Assembly (NCBI RefSeq): GCF_016806065.1
Contig: NZ_CP032405.1
Coordinates: 2,260,001 to 2,324,000, forward strand
From: Rhizobium rosettiformans
Lineage (GTDB): Bacteria; Pseudomonadota; Alphaproteobacteria; Rhizobiales; Rhizobiaceae
Length of the DNA stretch: 64,000 nucleotides
Direction: 5' to 3'
Made by a program: the position numbers and the translations under genes. This document shows, in pieces, positions 26,564 to 35,871 of this stretch. Position 1 is the first letter of the stretch. Each line of letters starts with the position of its first letter. Under the pieces are notes generated by a model, which saw nothing but the letters and a program-made list of their open reading frames with translations, had not been told where the DNA came from and made no database searches.

Positions 26564-28708
26564 ATGGCCAAGACATCTACCCGTGGGTCCGCGGGGCCCA
26601 AAACTTCAACGGTCAAGATCCACGACCAGACCATGCAGCGCGGCGAAGGCGGCGAGTTGCATCAGATCGCCGAAGGTGATGCGCCCCTGCTGACGACAGC
26701 TCAGGGCGGCCCGGTTTCCGATGACCAGAATTCGCTGCGCGTTGGGCCACGTGGTCCGCTGGTGATGGATGATTTCCATTTCCGCGAGAAGATGTTCCAC
26801 TTCGACCATGAGCGCATTCCGGAGCGGGTGGTGCATGCCCGCGGTTATGGTGCGCACGGCTATTTCGAAACCTACGAGTCCCTTGCCGACTACACCAAGG
26901 CCGATCTCTTCCAGCGTCCCGGAGAGAGAACGGAAGCCTTCGTTCGTTTCTCGACCGTTGCCGGCAACAAGGGCTCCGCCGACCTTGCCCGCGATGTCCG
27001 CGGCTTTGCCGTCAAGCTCTATACGAAAGAAGGCAACTGGGATCTCGTCGGCAATAACATCCCGATCTTCTTCATCCAGGATGCCATCAAGTTCCCGGAT
27101 CTGATCCATGCCGCCAAGCAGGAGCCGGACCGGGCTTTCCCGCAGGCGCAGACCGCCCATGACACCTTCTGGGATTTCATCAGCCTGACGCCTGAGAGCA
27201 TGAACATGGTCATGTGGATCATGTCGGACCGGACAATCCCGCGCTCCTTCCGCTTCATGGAAGGTTTCGGCGTTCACACGTTCCGCTTTGTCAACGCAAA
27301 GGACGAATCCACCTTCGTCAAATTCCACTGGAAGCCGAAGCTGGGCCTCCAGTCGGTGGCCTGGAACGAGGCCGTCAAGATCAACGGCGCCGATCCGGAT
27401 TTCCATCGCCGCGATCTCTGGCAATCCATCCAGTCCGGCAATTTCCCGGAATGGGAATTGCAGGTTCAGCTCTTCGATCAGGAGTTTGCCGACAGCTTCG
27501 ATTTCGACGTGCTCGACCCGACAAAGATCATTCCCGAAGAGCTCTTGCCACCCGTCGCCATCGGCCGGCTGGTGCTCGACCGCATGCCCGACAACTTCTT
27601 TGCGGAGACCGAGCAGGTCGCCTTCATGACGCAGAACGTGCCGCCGGGCATCGATTTCAGCAATGATCCGCTGCTGCAGGGCCGCAATTTCTCCTATCTC
27701 GATACGCAGCTGAAGCGTCTGGGTGGGCCAAACTTTACCCATCTGCCGATCAATGCGCCCAAATGTCCCTTTGCGACCTTCCAGCAGGATGGCCACATGG
27801 CGATGCGCAATCCGGTTGGGCGGGCGAACTACCAGCCCAACTCCTTTGGCGAAGGGCCGCGGGAATCGCCGACGCGCGGCTATCGCCATTTCCCGGCTGA
27901 AGAGCAGGGCACCAAGGCACGTCTGCGTCCCGAAAGCTTTGCCGACCACTATAGCCAGGCGCGGCAGTTCTACATCAGCCAGACGCCCCCGGAGCAGCGC
28001 CATATCGCTACGGCCCTGACCTTCGAACTGAGCAAGGTGGAAACCGCCGTAATCCGTGAGCGCATGGTCTCCCATCTCCTCAACATTGATGAGACGCTGG
28101 CCAATACCGTGGCCCAGAAGCTTGGGTTCAAGTCGATGCCGAAAGCGGCGGATGCAGCGATGCCCACGCGCCAAGATCTGGAGCCGGCACCGTCGCTCAG
28201 CATCGTGGAACGCGGGCCGCAACGCTTCGAAGGCCGCAAGCTCGGCATCCTGATCACCGATGGCGTCGATGCGAAGCTGCTAAAGGGACTGACGGCGGCG
28301 ATCACTAAGGAAAAGGCAGTTGTCGAACTGATCGCGCCGAAGGTCGGCGGCGTCAAGGCGTCGGATGGGAGCTGGATCGAGGTCCACCACATGATCGATG
28401 GCGGGCCATCGGTTCTCTTCGATGCCGTCGCGCTGCTGACATCGCCCGAAGCAATGGACGACCTCGTCAAGGAAGCAACTGCACGGGATTTTGTGGCGGA
28501 TGCCTTCCAGCACTGCAAGTTCATCGGCTTCGACCCATCAGCCATGCCGCTTCTCGAAAAGGCCGGCATTGCGGAGACCCTCGATGAAGGCGTGATCGAA
28601 TTGCCGGGTGAGGAGGGGCTGGATGGGTTCGTATCGTCCCTTGGCAAGCTCAGGGTCTGGGGACGAGAGCCGTCCGTGAAGCTGGGCAAGGCTTCCGTAC
28701 CGAAGTAA
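26564..28708 (+). CDS. katE: Large-subunit catalase with C-terminal DJ-1/PfpI-like domain
   Basis: The 714-residue haem catalase (clade 2, HPII type) converts hydrogen peroxide to water and oxygen. The catalytic His91 lies in [13 protein letters not shown], the distal Asn in [10 protein letters not shown], and the proximal tyrosine in [14 protein letters not shown]. Residues about 565-714 form the class I glutamine-amidotransferase-like domain typical of large catalases. The start with CAGGAG is 26564; 27 extra upstream residues overlap the preceding terminator and were dropped. No clear EcfG site precedes it. A truncated copy of its last 73 codons occurs at 52938-53156. Confidence 0.93.
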   Translation: MAKTSTRGSAGPKTSTVKIHDQTMQRGEGGELHQIAEGDAPLLTTAQGGPVSDDQNSLRVGPRGPLVMDDFHFREKMFHFDHERIPERVVHARGYGAHGYFETYESLADYTKADLFQRPGERTEAFVRFSTVAGNKGSADLARDVRGFAVKLYTKEGNWDLVGNNIPIFFIQDAIKFPDLIHAAKQEPDRAFPQAQTAHDTFWDFISLTPESMNMVMWIMSDRTIPRSFRFMEGFGVHTFRFVNAKDESTFVKFHWKPKLGLQSVAWNEAVKINGADPDFHRRDLWQSIQSGNFPEWELQVQLFDQEFADSFDFDVLDPTKIIPEELLPPVAIGRLVLDRMPDNFFAETEQVAFMTQNVPPGIDFSNDPLLQGRNFSYLDTQLKRLGGPNFTHLPINAPKCPFATFQQDGHMAMRNPVGRANYQPNSFGEGPRESPTRGYRHFPAEEQGTKARLRPESFADHYSQARQFYISQTPPEQRHIATALTFELSKVETAVIRERMVSHLLNIDETLANTVAQKLGFKSMPKAADAAMPTRQDLEPAPSLSIVERGPQRFEGRKLGILITDGVDAKLLKGLTAAITKEKAVVELIAPKVGGVKASDGSWIEVHHMIDGGPSVLFDAVALLTSPEAMDDLVKEATARDFVADAFQHCKFIGFDPSAMPLLEKAGIAETLDEGVIELPGEEGLDGFVSSLGKLRVWGREPSVKLGKASVPK

Positions 28709-28715
28709 GCGGTTC

Positions 28716-28736
28716 GGCCCCCAGTTGATGGGGGCC
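28716..28736. terminator. GC-rich hairpin after katE
   Basis: GGCCCCC and GGGGGCC flank a seven-base loop just after the katE stop. No U-run follows. The same hairpin is present at 53164-53183 after the katE remnant. Confidence 0.5.
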
Positions 28737-28752
28737 AGCCATTGTCTCTGCT

Positions 28753-28835
28753 TCAGAACGACCGGGCCTTCGGGTCGTCGCTCGCAAGCAGGCGCGCCAT
28801 TGCTTCGGTGATGGTGAGGTCATCATAGGGCTTGG
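28753..28835 (-). pseudogene. 3' fragment of a receiver-domain gene
   Basis: These 83 bases match the last 27 codons and stop of the intact response regulator at 53200-53592 with only about three differences (product end KPYDDLTITEAMARLLASDD). The similarity stops at GGGCTTGG (28828-28835), where the sequence passes into esterase-like DNA. It has no start and cannot encode a receiver. Confidence 0.8.
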
Positions 28836-28840
28836 AGCAG

Positions 28841-29166
28841 ATGGCGGCTACGCGCTGGAAACCTGGAAAGACGCATCCGGCCGCGATGCCATCGAGCACT
28901 ACCGCATCGTCGGAATGGGTCACGGAACACCCGTCGATGCAGCCTCCGGATACGGCCGGCCTACCGCCCATATGCTCGATGCCGGGATTTCCTCGACCGT
29001 GCATATCGCGCGAGCTTGGGGCCTGACCCCGTCTTTCGAGCGGAGAGAAGCGCCTGCAGCGTCAGAGGCACCGGGCGCTCCGTCGCAGCCTGGTCAACCA
29101 CAGACGCCTCAGGGGATTCAAGAGGTCATCGAGAACGCATTGCGGGCGGCAGGACTGATGAAGTGA
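28841..29166 (+). pseudogene. 3' fragment of a PHB-depolymerase-family esterase gene
   Basis: The region encodes the last about 108 residues of a homologue of the esterase at 57273-58358 (DGGYALETWKDASGRDAI, then MGHGTPVDAASGYGRP). It runs to a proper stop, but the nucleophile GLSAGG and the N-terminal two thirds are missing. The final part has diverged from the intact gene (PSQPGQPQTPQG versus PRQSEPSKPD). It therefore descends from an older paralogue and is not a fresh copy. Confidence 0.8.
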
Positions 29167-29277
29167 AGCCCATCATACACATCGGGCTTTGCGCCGAGGC
29201 TGCCTCATGGTGCCCGTTTTGAATCAGAGACGGCTTGAACACTGCTTCTATGCTTATGCCGAAGAGGACTAATTTCC

Positions 29278-29302
29278 GGAACTTCCTGCCTCCCCAGAGG
29301 TT
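29278..29302 (+). promoter_or_regulatory. EcfG-type promoter for the secreted protein gene
   Basis: GGAAC at 29278-29282, 16 bases, then GGTT (GTT at 29300-29302). The downstream gene starts at 29371. Confidence 0.58.
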
Positions 29303-29370
29303 GCCCCATAACCTCTTGCGAAATCAGCCGCTACCAGTGTGCCGGTGGTCCGCTATTGAAGGATAAGTCC

Positions 29371-29886
29371 ATGATCAGTTTTTCTGCCAGGTCCATCGCT
29401 GCCGCTACGGTGATCGTCTTGGCCTCGGGAAGCATCGCCCATGCCGAGGACCCCGTCTTTCTGAAGTCCATTGCCGGGAGCTGGAGCGGCAAGGGCACAG
29501 TCAAGGTGCGGGCCAATTCCGCGCCGATAAACGTGACCTGCAGCTTTACGTCGGCCACGACGCCCCAATCGCTCTCGCTTGACGGAAGATGTACGAGCCT
29601 TGCGATATTCTCGCGTGCCATCAGCGCCGATCTCAAGGCCAGCGGAACGCGATACGCCGGCTCTTATGTCGGGGCTGGCACCGGTACTGCGGGACTGGGC
29701 GGACAGCGTGCCGGAGACAAGATCAATCTTGGCATCACCTGGGCGAAAGAGGTCAATGGCGACCGTCGCGCGCAGATGACGATCGAGAAGATCGGCGATT
29801 CCGGAATGCGTCTGACAACTGTCGATACGGATCCCGCCACCGGCCGGTCGATCGTCACCAGTCGTATCGATCTGCGTCGAGGTTGA
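29371..29886 (+). CDS. Secreted protein of unknown function (171 residues)
   Basis: A signal peptide is visible (about residues 1-25, ATVIVLASGSIAHAED). The mature part looks beta-rich, with GSWSGKGTVKVRAN, one TCSFTSATT and one GRCTSLAIFS segment that could form a disulphide, a glycine-rich stretch near 105-115 and a final SRIDLRRG. I do not recognise the family. ATG 29371 has AAGGAT upstream; an earlier TTG adds five residues. An EcfG-type promoter about 70 bases upstream suggests stress induction. Confidence 0.75.
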   Translation: MISFSARSIAAATVIVLASGSIAHAEDPVFLKSIAGSWSGKGTVKVRANSAPINVTCSFTSATTPQSLSLDGRCTSLAIFSRAISADLKASGTRYAGSYVGAGTGTAGLGGQRAGDKINLGITWAKEVNGDRRAQMTIEKIGDSGMRLTTVDTDPATGRSIVTSRIDLRRG

Positions 29887-29932
29887 TACTGTCAGGTATC
29901 TCCCGCTCGAATATCGTCATTGCAGGCAATGA

Positions 29933-31495
29933 CTAGATCAGCCTCACTCGCGCGGAAAAATGGGTGCCGTCACTGCCATCCAGGGTGTAGCTGCCGTCAA
30001 GTTGCCTGATGGAGCCTTCCATGAGCTTTGTCCCGGTGCCCCTGACGGCTGCCGCCGTGTCGAAACCTATCCCGTTGTCCGACACTTCGAGCAGTGACAT
30101 ATCGCCGGTCTCTTCCTTGTGGAGACGGACCTGGATTCTGCCGCTGTCCTTACCCCCGAACGCGTATTTGAGACTGTTGCTGACGACCTCGTTGACGAGC
30201 AGGGCAAGTGCTGTCGCTCGGTCATTGGATACGCAAAGCGGGGCAAGGTCAAAGTCGATGGCAACCCCACTACCATAGGCAGAGATCACGTTCTCCGTGA
30301 CCCGCCGGACCAGTTGGGCCGCGTCAAGGGCTTCGAATGCATCGTGCTGGTAGATCAGTTCGTGCACGGCGACCATCGCTTTGATGCGGTCACTCAAGGC
30401 CTGTGACTGCTCTCCCGGCTTCAGATGGATGCGGATCAGCGACATGACGGACTGAAGGTTGTTCTTCACCCGATGATGGATCTCTCGCAGGAGAAGCTCA
30501 TTTTTATCCAGTGCGTTTTGAAGCGCCGCTGCCTGGCCATCCTGGATGCGGAGCAGGCTTCTGATCCGAAACCCTGCAGCGACCGAACCCAGGCAGGCGA
30601 GAGCGGTGACCACCGACAAAACTTGGATGTTGTGCCAGAAGGGCCGCATGAGTACGCCCAGATCTGCGGCTGCGACCGCGACGAAGGGGGTGTCCTCCAC
30701 TTTTCTGTATCCGACGATCCGTTGCACACCATCGAGCGGTGATGCAGCAGCAGTGTAGGTACCGCTTGATTGGCGCTTCAGATAGTCTGTGAAAAGCACA
30801 TAGCCGCTCATATCGAGACCGGCTTCCGGCTTGGGGTAGCGCGCGACGAGTTGCCCGTCATCTCTGATAAAGCTGACGGCGAAGTTACCCCCGAGGTTGA
30901 CGGCCTCCCAGATCGGCTCCATCAAATCTGTCGAGAGCGATACCGTGACGACGCCTGCAAAAACCCCGTTTAGCTCGAACCTGCGACTGAATACGAAGAT
31001 CTGCTCGCCACTGAGTCGACTGATCAGAAGTGAGGACACATATTCCTCACGGCCAGCTGCGAGCTCTCTAAAATACTCGCGATCCCGGATGTCGATTGGC
31101 TTCAGATCCGGGTCAGTCGAGTAAAGGGTTTTTCCATCAGCGGCGACCACATAGGCCTTGACGGCTCCCGGCAGTCCTTCCAGAGCGCCCTTGATGTCCT
31201 GTACCGTGTTGACCTGCAGCGGGGCCCGACCAGATTCGACGAGATCGGCAAGCCGCCGCGTGGCTTGCCCGCCGAACTCATAGATCCATTTCGCGTGCGT
31301 TGCGACAACAAGGCTGGAGGTTGCAACGCGTTCCTCTGCGGCCTTGACTGTCGCTTGGTAGGACTGAAATGCCCAGGAGGACGCCAGGGCGATAAAGCCC
31401 ACCCACGCCGCCACGATCGCCATGACGACGAACTTCTGGGCCTTGCCCGGTGCGTAACGCTCCATGAATTGTCCCGGCCCTGCGGTGCGGCTCAT
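29933..31495 (-). CDS. Membrane sensor kinase, dCache plus HisKA_2/HATPase
   Basis: The 520-residue protein has a membrane helix (about 22-44), a large periplasmic dCache-type sensor (about 50-285; contains SDPD-like TDPDLKPIDIRDREYF) and a second helix (about 292-312). A HisKA_2 H-box follows, with LLREIHHRVKNNLQSVMSLI (about 337-356), then a HATPase domain with SDNGIGFD and GTGTKLMEGSI. dCache sensors usually bind small carboxylates or amino acids. There is no receiver gene next to it, so its partner is unknown. Confidence 0.87.
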   Translation of the reverse strand: MSRTAGPGQFMERYAPGKAQKFVVMAIVAAWVGFIALASSWAFQSYQATVKAAEERVATSSLVVATHAKWIYEFGGQATRRLADLVESGRAPLQVNTVQDIKGALEGLPGAVKAYVVAADGKTLYSTDPDLKPIDIRDREYFRELAAGREEYVSSLLISRLSGEQIFVFSRRFELNGVFAGVVTVSLSTDLMEPIWEAVNLGGNFAVSFIRDDGQLVARYPKPEAGLDMSGYVLFTDYLKRQSSGTYTAAASPLDGVQRIVGYRKVEDTPFVAVAAADLGVLMRPFWHNIQVLSVVTALACLGSVAAGFRIRSLLRIQDGQAAALQNALDKNELLLREIHHRVKNNLQSVMSLIRIHLKPGEQSQALSDRIKAMVAVHELIYQHDAFEALDAAQLVRRVTENVISAYGSGVAIDFDLAPLCVSNDRATALALLVNEVVSNSLKYAFGGKDSGRIQVRLHKEETGDMSLLEVSDNGIGFDTAAAVRGTGTKLMEGSIRQLDGSYTLDGSDGTHFSARVRLI

Positions 31496-31666
31496 ACTCG
31501 AGCCGGCCCGCTAATTTGTATTGTATTAGCAGAAGGATAGGGCATGCCGGAGATCCTATCAACCCGACACGACGAAGTAGTCCAAGCGATAGGCAGTTCT
31601 GTCGGCTGGTTGCCGGCTTTGCGCACACATCGTAGACCTCTTATAAATCCGCCCGGCGACCGGATC

Positions 31667-31691
31667 GGAACCTTCCACAGGGAATGCCGTT
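31667..31691 (+). promoter_or_regulatory. EcfG-type promoter directly abutting the DUF6894 gene
   Basis: GGAAC at 31667-31671, 16 bases, then CGTT (GTT 31689-31691), a full consensus match. The start codon begins only eight bases after the -10 element, so the transcript may be leaderless. Confidence 0.6.
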
Positions 31692-31698
31692 GAAGTGA

Positions 31699-31932
31699 AT
31701 GCAAAGATATTTCTTTCACATTCGCGAGCGCAACGAATTGGAGCTGGATGTCGAAGGTGTCGAGTTTTTGGACGACGCTGCGGCTCGATGTGGAGCCATA
31801 TCGGCTGCAAAGGAAATGGTTGTAGAGGCTGTGGTCGGTGACGCGAACATAGATGGCCGACAGCTTGAGGTGATGACTGCCGGCGGAGATCTTGTGGCTG
31901 TTGTGTCGTTACAGTCGGTCATTAAAATGTGA
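31699..31932 (+). CDS. DUF6894-family small protein
   Basis: The 77-residue protein begins MQRYFFHIRERNELELDVEG, the pattern of the DUF6894 family common in rhizobia. An acidic LDDAAARCGAISAAKEM helix and a C-terminal beta-rich part follow. Function is unknown. No Shine-Dalgarno is evident beyond GAAG, in line with a possibly leaderless message from the abutting EcfG-type promoter. Confidence 0.78.
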   Translation: MQRYFFHIRERNELELDVEGVEFLDDAAARCGAISAAKEMVVEAVVGDANIDGRQLEVMTAGGDLVAVVSLQSVIKM

Positions 31933-32289
31933 TGGCCGCGTTTGCTTTTTTGTCTTCGTGATCACCAAGGGCCGGTTCCTGCTTTGGCTTGGCTAGTCTG
32001 GAGGAGCAGACCTGATGTAGGGACAGCAATTCACAGCCGCACGGGCCATGCCTGGTTTGACGCAAGAGGAGGTCGGTGATGGTGTGCACCTGTCCATTGC
32101 GGTCATGCTGGCGATCGAGGCGAGCGCGGGCAATGTAGGGATCCGGAGATGGCCAAGAATGGATCTTTCGGCGCCGGCGGCTAAAGTGAACAATCGGCTA
32201 ACCGCAGTCGTGCGGCACGTCCTGGCGACAGCTGACCGCGAAGATTGCCGCCTCCCTCTCCCGAGCCGCAACAGAAAGAACACGCTAGA
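31933..32289. other. 357-base gap with a decayed regulator remnant
   Basis: Apart from the XRE-like remnant at 32015-32150 I see no convincing gene in this stretch before the AI-2E permease. The open frames on either strand lack ribosome sites and family features. Confidence 0.5.
32015..32150 (+). pseudogene. Degenerate XRE-type helix-turn-helix remnant
   Basis: After GAGGAG there is an ATG immediately followed by a TAG stop. The same frame then continues GQQFTAARAMPGLTQEEVGD and IAVMLAIEAS. This follows the spacing of short rhizobial XRE regulators (AARALLGWSQEDLA...IEA). The stop at codon 2 and the poor recognition helix suggest decay; use of a later start is possible but unsupported. Confidence 0.45.
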
Positions 32290-33375
32290 ATGTCCATCCA
32301 AAGAGCAAGCTTTTATGTGCTCCTGGTCATCGTGACGGTGGCCTTCCTCTGGCTGCTCATACCGTATTACACTGCGGTTCTCTGGGCCGTCATCCTGGCA
32401 ATCCTGTTCTTTCCCGTCCACAAACGGCTCGAAGGCTGGTTGGGAGGCCGTTCCACGATCGCGGCGCTGCTGACACTGCTTCTGTGTATCTGCCTCGTCA
32501 TCCTGCCGGCACTCGCCATTCTGGCATCCCTGATCCAGGAGGGTTCGAGCCTCTACCAGCGCATCAGCAGCAATGAAATCGACCTGAACGCCCAACTGCT
32601 GCGTCTTCAGTCCATCCTTCCTACCTTCGTCGACAACTGGCTGACCTCGCTCAAGCTGGAAGGCTTTTCCGAATTGTGGACGAGACTGTCATCAGGTTTT
32701 ATGGAGGCGGGCCAGTCGATTGCCGGCGGTGTGTTGAGCTTCGGACAGAACACGCTGCAGTTTTTCGTCAGCATGGGGCTCATGCTCTATCTCTTGTTCT
32801 TCCTGTTTCGGGATGGCGCATCCTTGGCACGAACCCTGCGTCACTCCATTCCGCTCAGTGATGACTATACGCGCCAGTTTGTCGACAAGTTCGCCGCCGT
32901 TGTCCGCGCCACGGTTCGCGGCAATGTGATCATTGCGATCATTCAGGGCGTGATCGGCGGCTTGACCTTCTGGGCCCTCGGCATTGAGGCCGCACTGCTC
33001 TGGGGCGTTGTCATGACCTTCCTGTCTATGCTGCCAGCGATCGGCGCCGCGATCGTCTGGGTGCCTGCTGCCATCTGGCTCTTCCTCATCGGCTCGTGGA
33101 TCAAGGGCATCGTGATGGTGGTGATCGGCGCCTTCGTCATAGGGTTGATCGACAACCTCCTACGTCCCCCTCTGGTGGGTCAGGCGACCAGACTGCCGGA
33201 TTATGTCGTCCTAATCTCCACCGTCGGCGGAATATCCCTCTTCGGCCTGAGCGGTTTTGTCATCGGGCCCCTGATTGCAGCCCTTTTCATTTCCGCATGG
33301 TCCCTCTTCACGCTTCAACAACACGAACCGCCATCGGCATCGGTCGGCCCGAGCGTCGAGCAGAGAGCCAGTTGA
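32290..33375 (+). CDS. AI-2E family (PerM/TqsA-like) membrane permease
   Basis: The 361-residue protein has seven to eight predicted membrane helices. An N-terminal helical pair is followed by an amphipathic central region (about 95-150) and the conserved C-terminal block GVIGGLTFWALGIEAALLWG, LPAIGAAIVWVPAA and IDNLLRPPLVGQ. Members export diverse small molecules or act in Na+/H+ exchange; the AI-2 link holds for few of them. Start 32290 was chosen at MSIQRASF because upstream residues are non-conserved. Substrate is unknown. Confidence 0.88.
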   Translation: MSIQRASFYVLLVIVTVAFLWLLIPYYTAVLWAVILAILFFPVHKRLEGWLGGRSTIAALLTLLLCICLVILPALAILASLIQEGSSLYQRISSNEIDLNAQLLRLQSILPTFVDNWLTSLKLEGFSELWTRLSSGFMEAGQSIAGGVLSFGQNTLQFFVSMGLMLYLLFFLFRDGASLARTLRHSIPLSDDYTRQFVDKFAAVVRATVRGNVIIAIIQGVIGGLTFWALGIEAALLWGVVMTFLSMLPAIGAAIVWVPAAIWLFLIGSWIKGIVMVVIGAFVIGLIDNLLRPPLVGQATRLPDYVVLISTVGGISLFGLSGFVIGPLIAALFISAWSLFTLQQHEPPSASVGPSVEQRAS

Positions 33376-33721
33376 AGCGCACGGAACATGTCGTAACGCC
33401 AAAAAATGCACATGCCCCCAAATGGGGCTGAGCTGCTGCCAAGCGCAACTCCGCCGCTTTATTCTTCACTCCCCGAGTACGGACGCTACCTGCGGGTCCC
33501 CAGCCAATTCTGCGGAACCCGTTTCGAGCAGGAAGGATGGCCAGACATCAGTTGTCAGGCTTGCTCAAGTTCCTGAGAAGGCGTCGCTTTCTCGTGTGAG
33601 AAACAGTCGCTGATTTCCAGCATGAACCGACATGGAATGGCTCGCCTGCAGGGCGTGGATTCTTTCATTTTTCAAGGGTTTATTGTGCTTGCCCCTATTG
33701 AATGGTCAAGGCTAAACGCCT
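33376..33721. other. 346-base intergenic region holding repeat A, copy 1
   Basis: No gene is supported here. It holds the dispersed A-module repeat (33494-33616) and a small GCCCC/GGGGC inverted repeat near 33413-33427 that could end the AI-2E transcript. Confidence 0.5.
33494..33616 (+). repeat. Dispersed intergenic repeat, module A, copy 1
   Basis: The segment starts GGGTCCCCAGCCAATTCTGC and ends CAGTCGCTGATTT. It matches 52562-52680 closely and 63688-63780 in part, with scattered substitutions and small indels. I do not recognise the element. Confidence 0.75.
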
Positions 33722-34378
33722 TCATTGGGTAGCGCAGACCCCCTCGTGTTCCGCCTGCCAAGACGTCGTATCCGACTTCGACGGAAGGAAACAAAGCTCC
33801 ACGCGTGTGCCTTCCCCTAAGCGAGAGGTAATCCTGACTTCACCGCCGGACTGTCGGACGAACCCATAGACCATGGCGAGCCCGAGGCCGGACCCTCCGG
33901 TTTTCGATCGTGTGGTAAAGTAGGGTTCCATCGCCTGGTCGAGGACTTCAGGAGACATGCCCACACCCTGGTCAATGACCGCGATGGTCACGGTGTCTGC
34001 CTCCCCCCGCGCTTCCACGCGGACCACTCCGCCATCTGGCATGGCTGCAGATGCGTTGAGGCAAAGGTTGAGTATTGATTGCTCCAGCAGCGCAGGATCA
34101 AGGCTGACGGTTGGTAGATTGGCTCCAAGCTCCAGCTCCAGACGATTGCGGGTGCCAATTGCCATTTCCAATACATCAGCCATCCCTTGAAGGATCGTGG
34201 CAACCTCGATCGAGGCTGGACGGATCTGCTGCTGACTGCCGACGGATAACATGCTGGAGGCGAGTGCGCGCCCTCGTTCAGCGGCCTTGCGTATGCGCCC
34301 GAGGTGGCGCTTCTGCCGTTCGGTGAACCCCGGTTCGCGCTCGAGTAGGCCAAGACTTCCGGTGATGATGCCGATCAT
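33722..34378 (-). CDS. Histidine kinase, ATPase part (separated from its sensor half by a frameshift)
   Basis: The 218-residue reading holds the rest of the HisKA helix pair (MIGIITGSLGLL...RIRKAAERGRALA) and a complete HATPase domain (NLCLNASAAMP, DQGVGMSPEVLD, GGSGLGLAMVYGFVRQSGG). The preceding frame ends with HEVGT and a stop that overlaps this ATG (ATGA). One extra base would fuse the two frames to HEVGNMIGIITG, the normal H-box continuation. It is either a one-base deletion, a sequencing error, or a translationally coupled split kinase. Confidence 0.8.
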   Translation of the reverse strand: MIGIITGSLGLLEREPGFTERQKRHLGRIRKAAERGRALASSMLSVGSQQQIRPASIEVATILQGMADVLEMAIGTRNRLELELGANLPTVSLDPALLEQSILNLCLNASAAMPDGGVVRVEARGEADTVTIAVIDQGVGMSPEVLDQAMEPYFTTRSKTGGSGLGLAMVYGFVRQSGGEVRITSRLGEGTRVELCFLPSKSDTTSWQAEHEGVCATQ

Positions 34379-35871
34379 GTGCCAACCTCGTGGCTCACCT
34401 GATGCGTCATGCGCATGACCACATCCAGGCGCTGGGCGCGGGCCGCCTCGATCTCCTGGCGATCCATGGCCGTTACATCGCGGGCGAGCAGGACCACGCC
34501 GCCATCAGGTTGCCTTGATGCAGAAATCTCCACCACCTGGTCGTCGATGAACCGGTGCCGCAGCATCTGACGCTCGACGAGCGAGCCGCTCTCGTTTTCG
34601 TTTGGCATGAGAAGGGGATCGATCTCCGGGACCGTTCCAACGAACCGGCGCAGCGACATCTTCCGCGACGAGCCCGTCTGCCGCATCAGTTCGATGATAC
34701 GACGGTTCATGGTGATCGGTCGGCCTGTCGGATCGAAGAGGGCGATCCCTTCATTCATCGACCGGAATGTCGATCGGATAGTCCGTGCAGCCGCTTCTGC
34801 CGTGCGTCTCAGACGGGACACGCGATCGACGCTCTCCTTGAAAGCGCGAAACGCGTCGAGCAACCGGATCAGTTCCGTCTCCGTCCCGGCATAGAGCGGT
34901 GGTCCGACATTTCCCTCCCCGCGGGCAAGGGCGTTCATGCCGCGCGAGAGATCTCCGATCCCGTGTGAAACACGCATGACCGAGCGGATGGAGATGATAG
35001 CGAGGATGACGACTGCGAAGGATGCAAGTACGATCATCACGAGCAACTGCCGCAAGGCACTGGATGTGGATTCGAGGTTTTGGTTGAGCGCATTGGCCAC
35101 CAGCGCGCTCTGGGTTTCCGTCGCCTGCGAAAGATCACGCGAGACTGTGTGCAGGCGCGAGACGGATGCGCGGATTGTGAACATTTCGAGGAGGTAGCGT
35201 GTCTGTGCCTCGAAGATCCTGCGGTAGGGCTCAAGCTGCTCAGGCGATACCCTCAAGTTAGGTCCCGGTACCTGCATTCGGACGGTCGTCTCTGCCACGA
35301 AGCGTCGTTGAAGTTCTCCGAGCTGGAAGAGGCTGTCCGATGTCGATGCGGATTGTGCGATGCCATTCAGACGCTGGCGCAGATCCTGATCCTGAATGGC
35401 CCGTGCGGTCGCGATCTCTCCCAGTGCAACAGCGGCTTCAGCCTTGTGTGCTTGCGCCGCATCAGCGTTCTGAGCCAGTGCGAGTGTTTGCCCTTCGATA
35501 CTTTCAAGTAGTTTGATGATCCGGCGTGCTTCAAAGCCCTGCAATCCAGTGCCGTCCTCATCCGGCGACATGGTCGTCAGGAGCGCCTCAACCTGCGCGA
35601 CCACAGCGCGGCTTTCGCTGGAAACGCGATAGGGCGACGTGGCATTCATCAGAAACGGCGCACTTGAGACGAGGTCGGAAACTTGTCTTGAGACGAGCGA
35701 GGCCTTGGCGAGGCTCGAAAAGGCCTGCACGCTGTAGGCTGACATTTCACTGCGTGCCCTCTGTAGACCATATATGGCGACGGTCGACAGGAGGAGAACC
35801 GAGACGCAGATGAAGGCGATTGCGAAGGGCAATCGAAAGGCGATCGAGGAGAGGAAGGCGCGGTTGATCAA
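34375..35871 (-). CDS. Histidine kinase, sensor half ending at the H-box
   Basis: The 498-residue protein has an N-terminal helix (about 12-34), a helical periplasmic sensor region (about 40-275, TorS-like in style), a second helix (about 278-300), a HAMP segment (about 300-350) and a PAS domain (about 375-470). It ends in MTHQVSHEVGT, just after the phosphorylatable histidine. The ATPase half is in the next frame at 33722-34378. It overlaps the upstream response regulator by four bases. The pair faces an ABC transporter operon across a 215-base divergent region, and probably controls it. Confidence 0.82.
   Translation of the reverse strand: MINRAFLSSIAFRLPFAIAFICVSVLLLSTVAIYGLQRARSEMSAYSVQAFSSLAKASLVSRQVSDLVSSAPFLMNATSPYRVSSESRAVVAQVEALLTTMSPDEDGTGLQGFEARRIIKLLESIEGQTLALAQNADAAQAHKAEAAVALGEIATARAIQDQDLRQRLNGIAQSASTSDSLFQLGELQRRFVAETTVRMQVPGPNLRVSPEQLEPYRRIFEAQTRYLLEMFTIRASVSRLHTVSRDLSQATETQSALVANALNQNLESTSSALRQLLVMIVLASFAVVILAIISIRSVMRVSHGIGDLSRGMNALARGEGNVGPPLYAGTETELIRLLDAFRAFKESVDRVSRLRRTAEAAARTIRSTFRSMNEGIALFDPTGRPITMNRRIIELMRQTGSSRKMSLRRFVGTVPEIDPLLMPNENESGSLVERQMLRHRFIDDQVVEISASRQPDGGVVLLARDVTAMDRQEIEAARAQRLDVVMRMTHQVSHEVGT

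Noticed and set aside
26606..28222. Minus-strand open frame of about 540 codons opposite katE
   Set aside because: Antisense shadow of a catalase with intact catalytic motifs.
31993..32595. Minus-strand open frame of 200 codons
   Set aside because: It overlaps the AI-2E permease start and is the reverse of the XRE-like remnant; no support.
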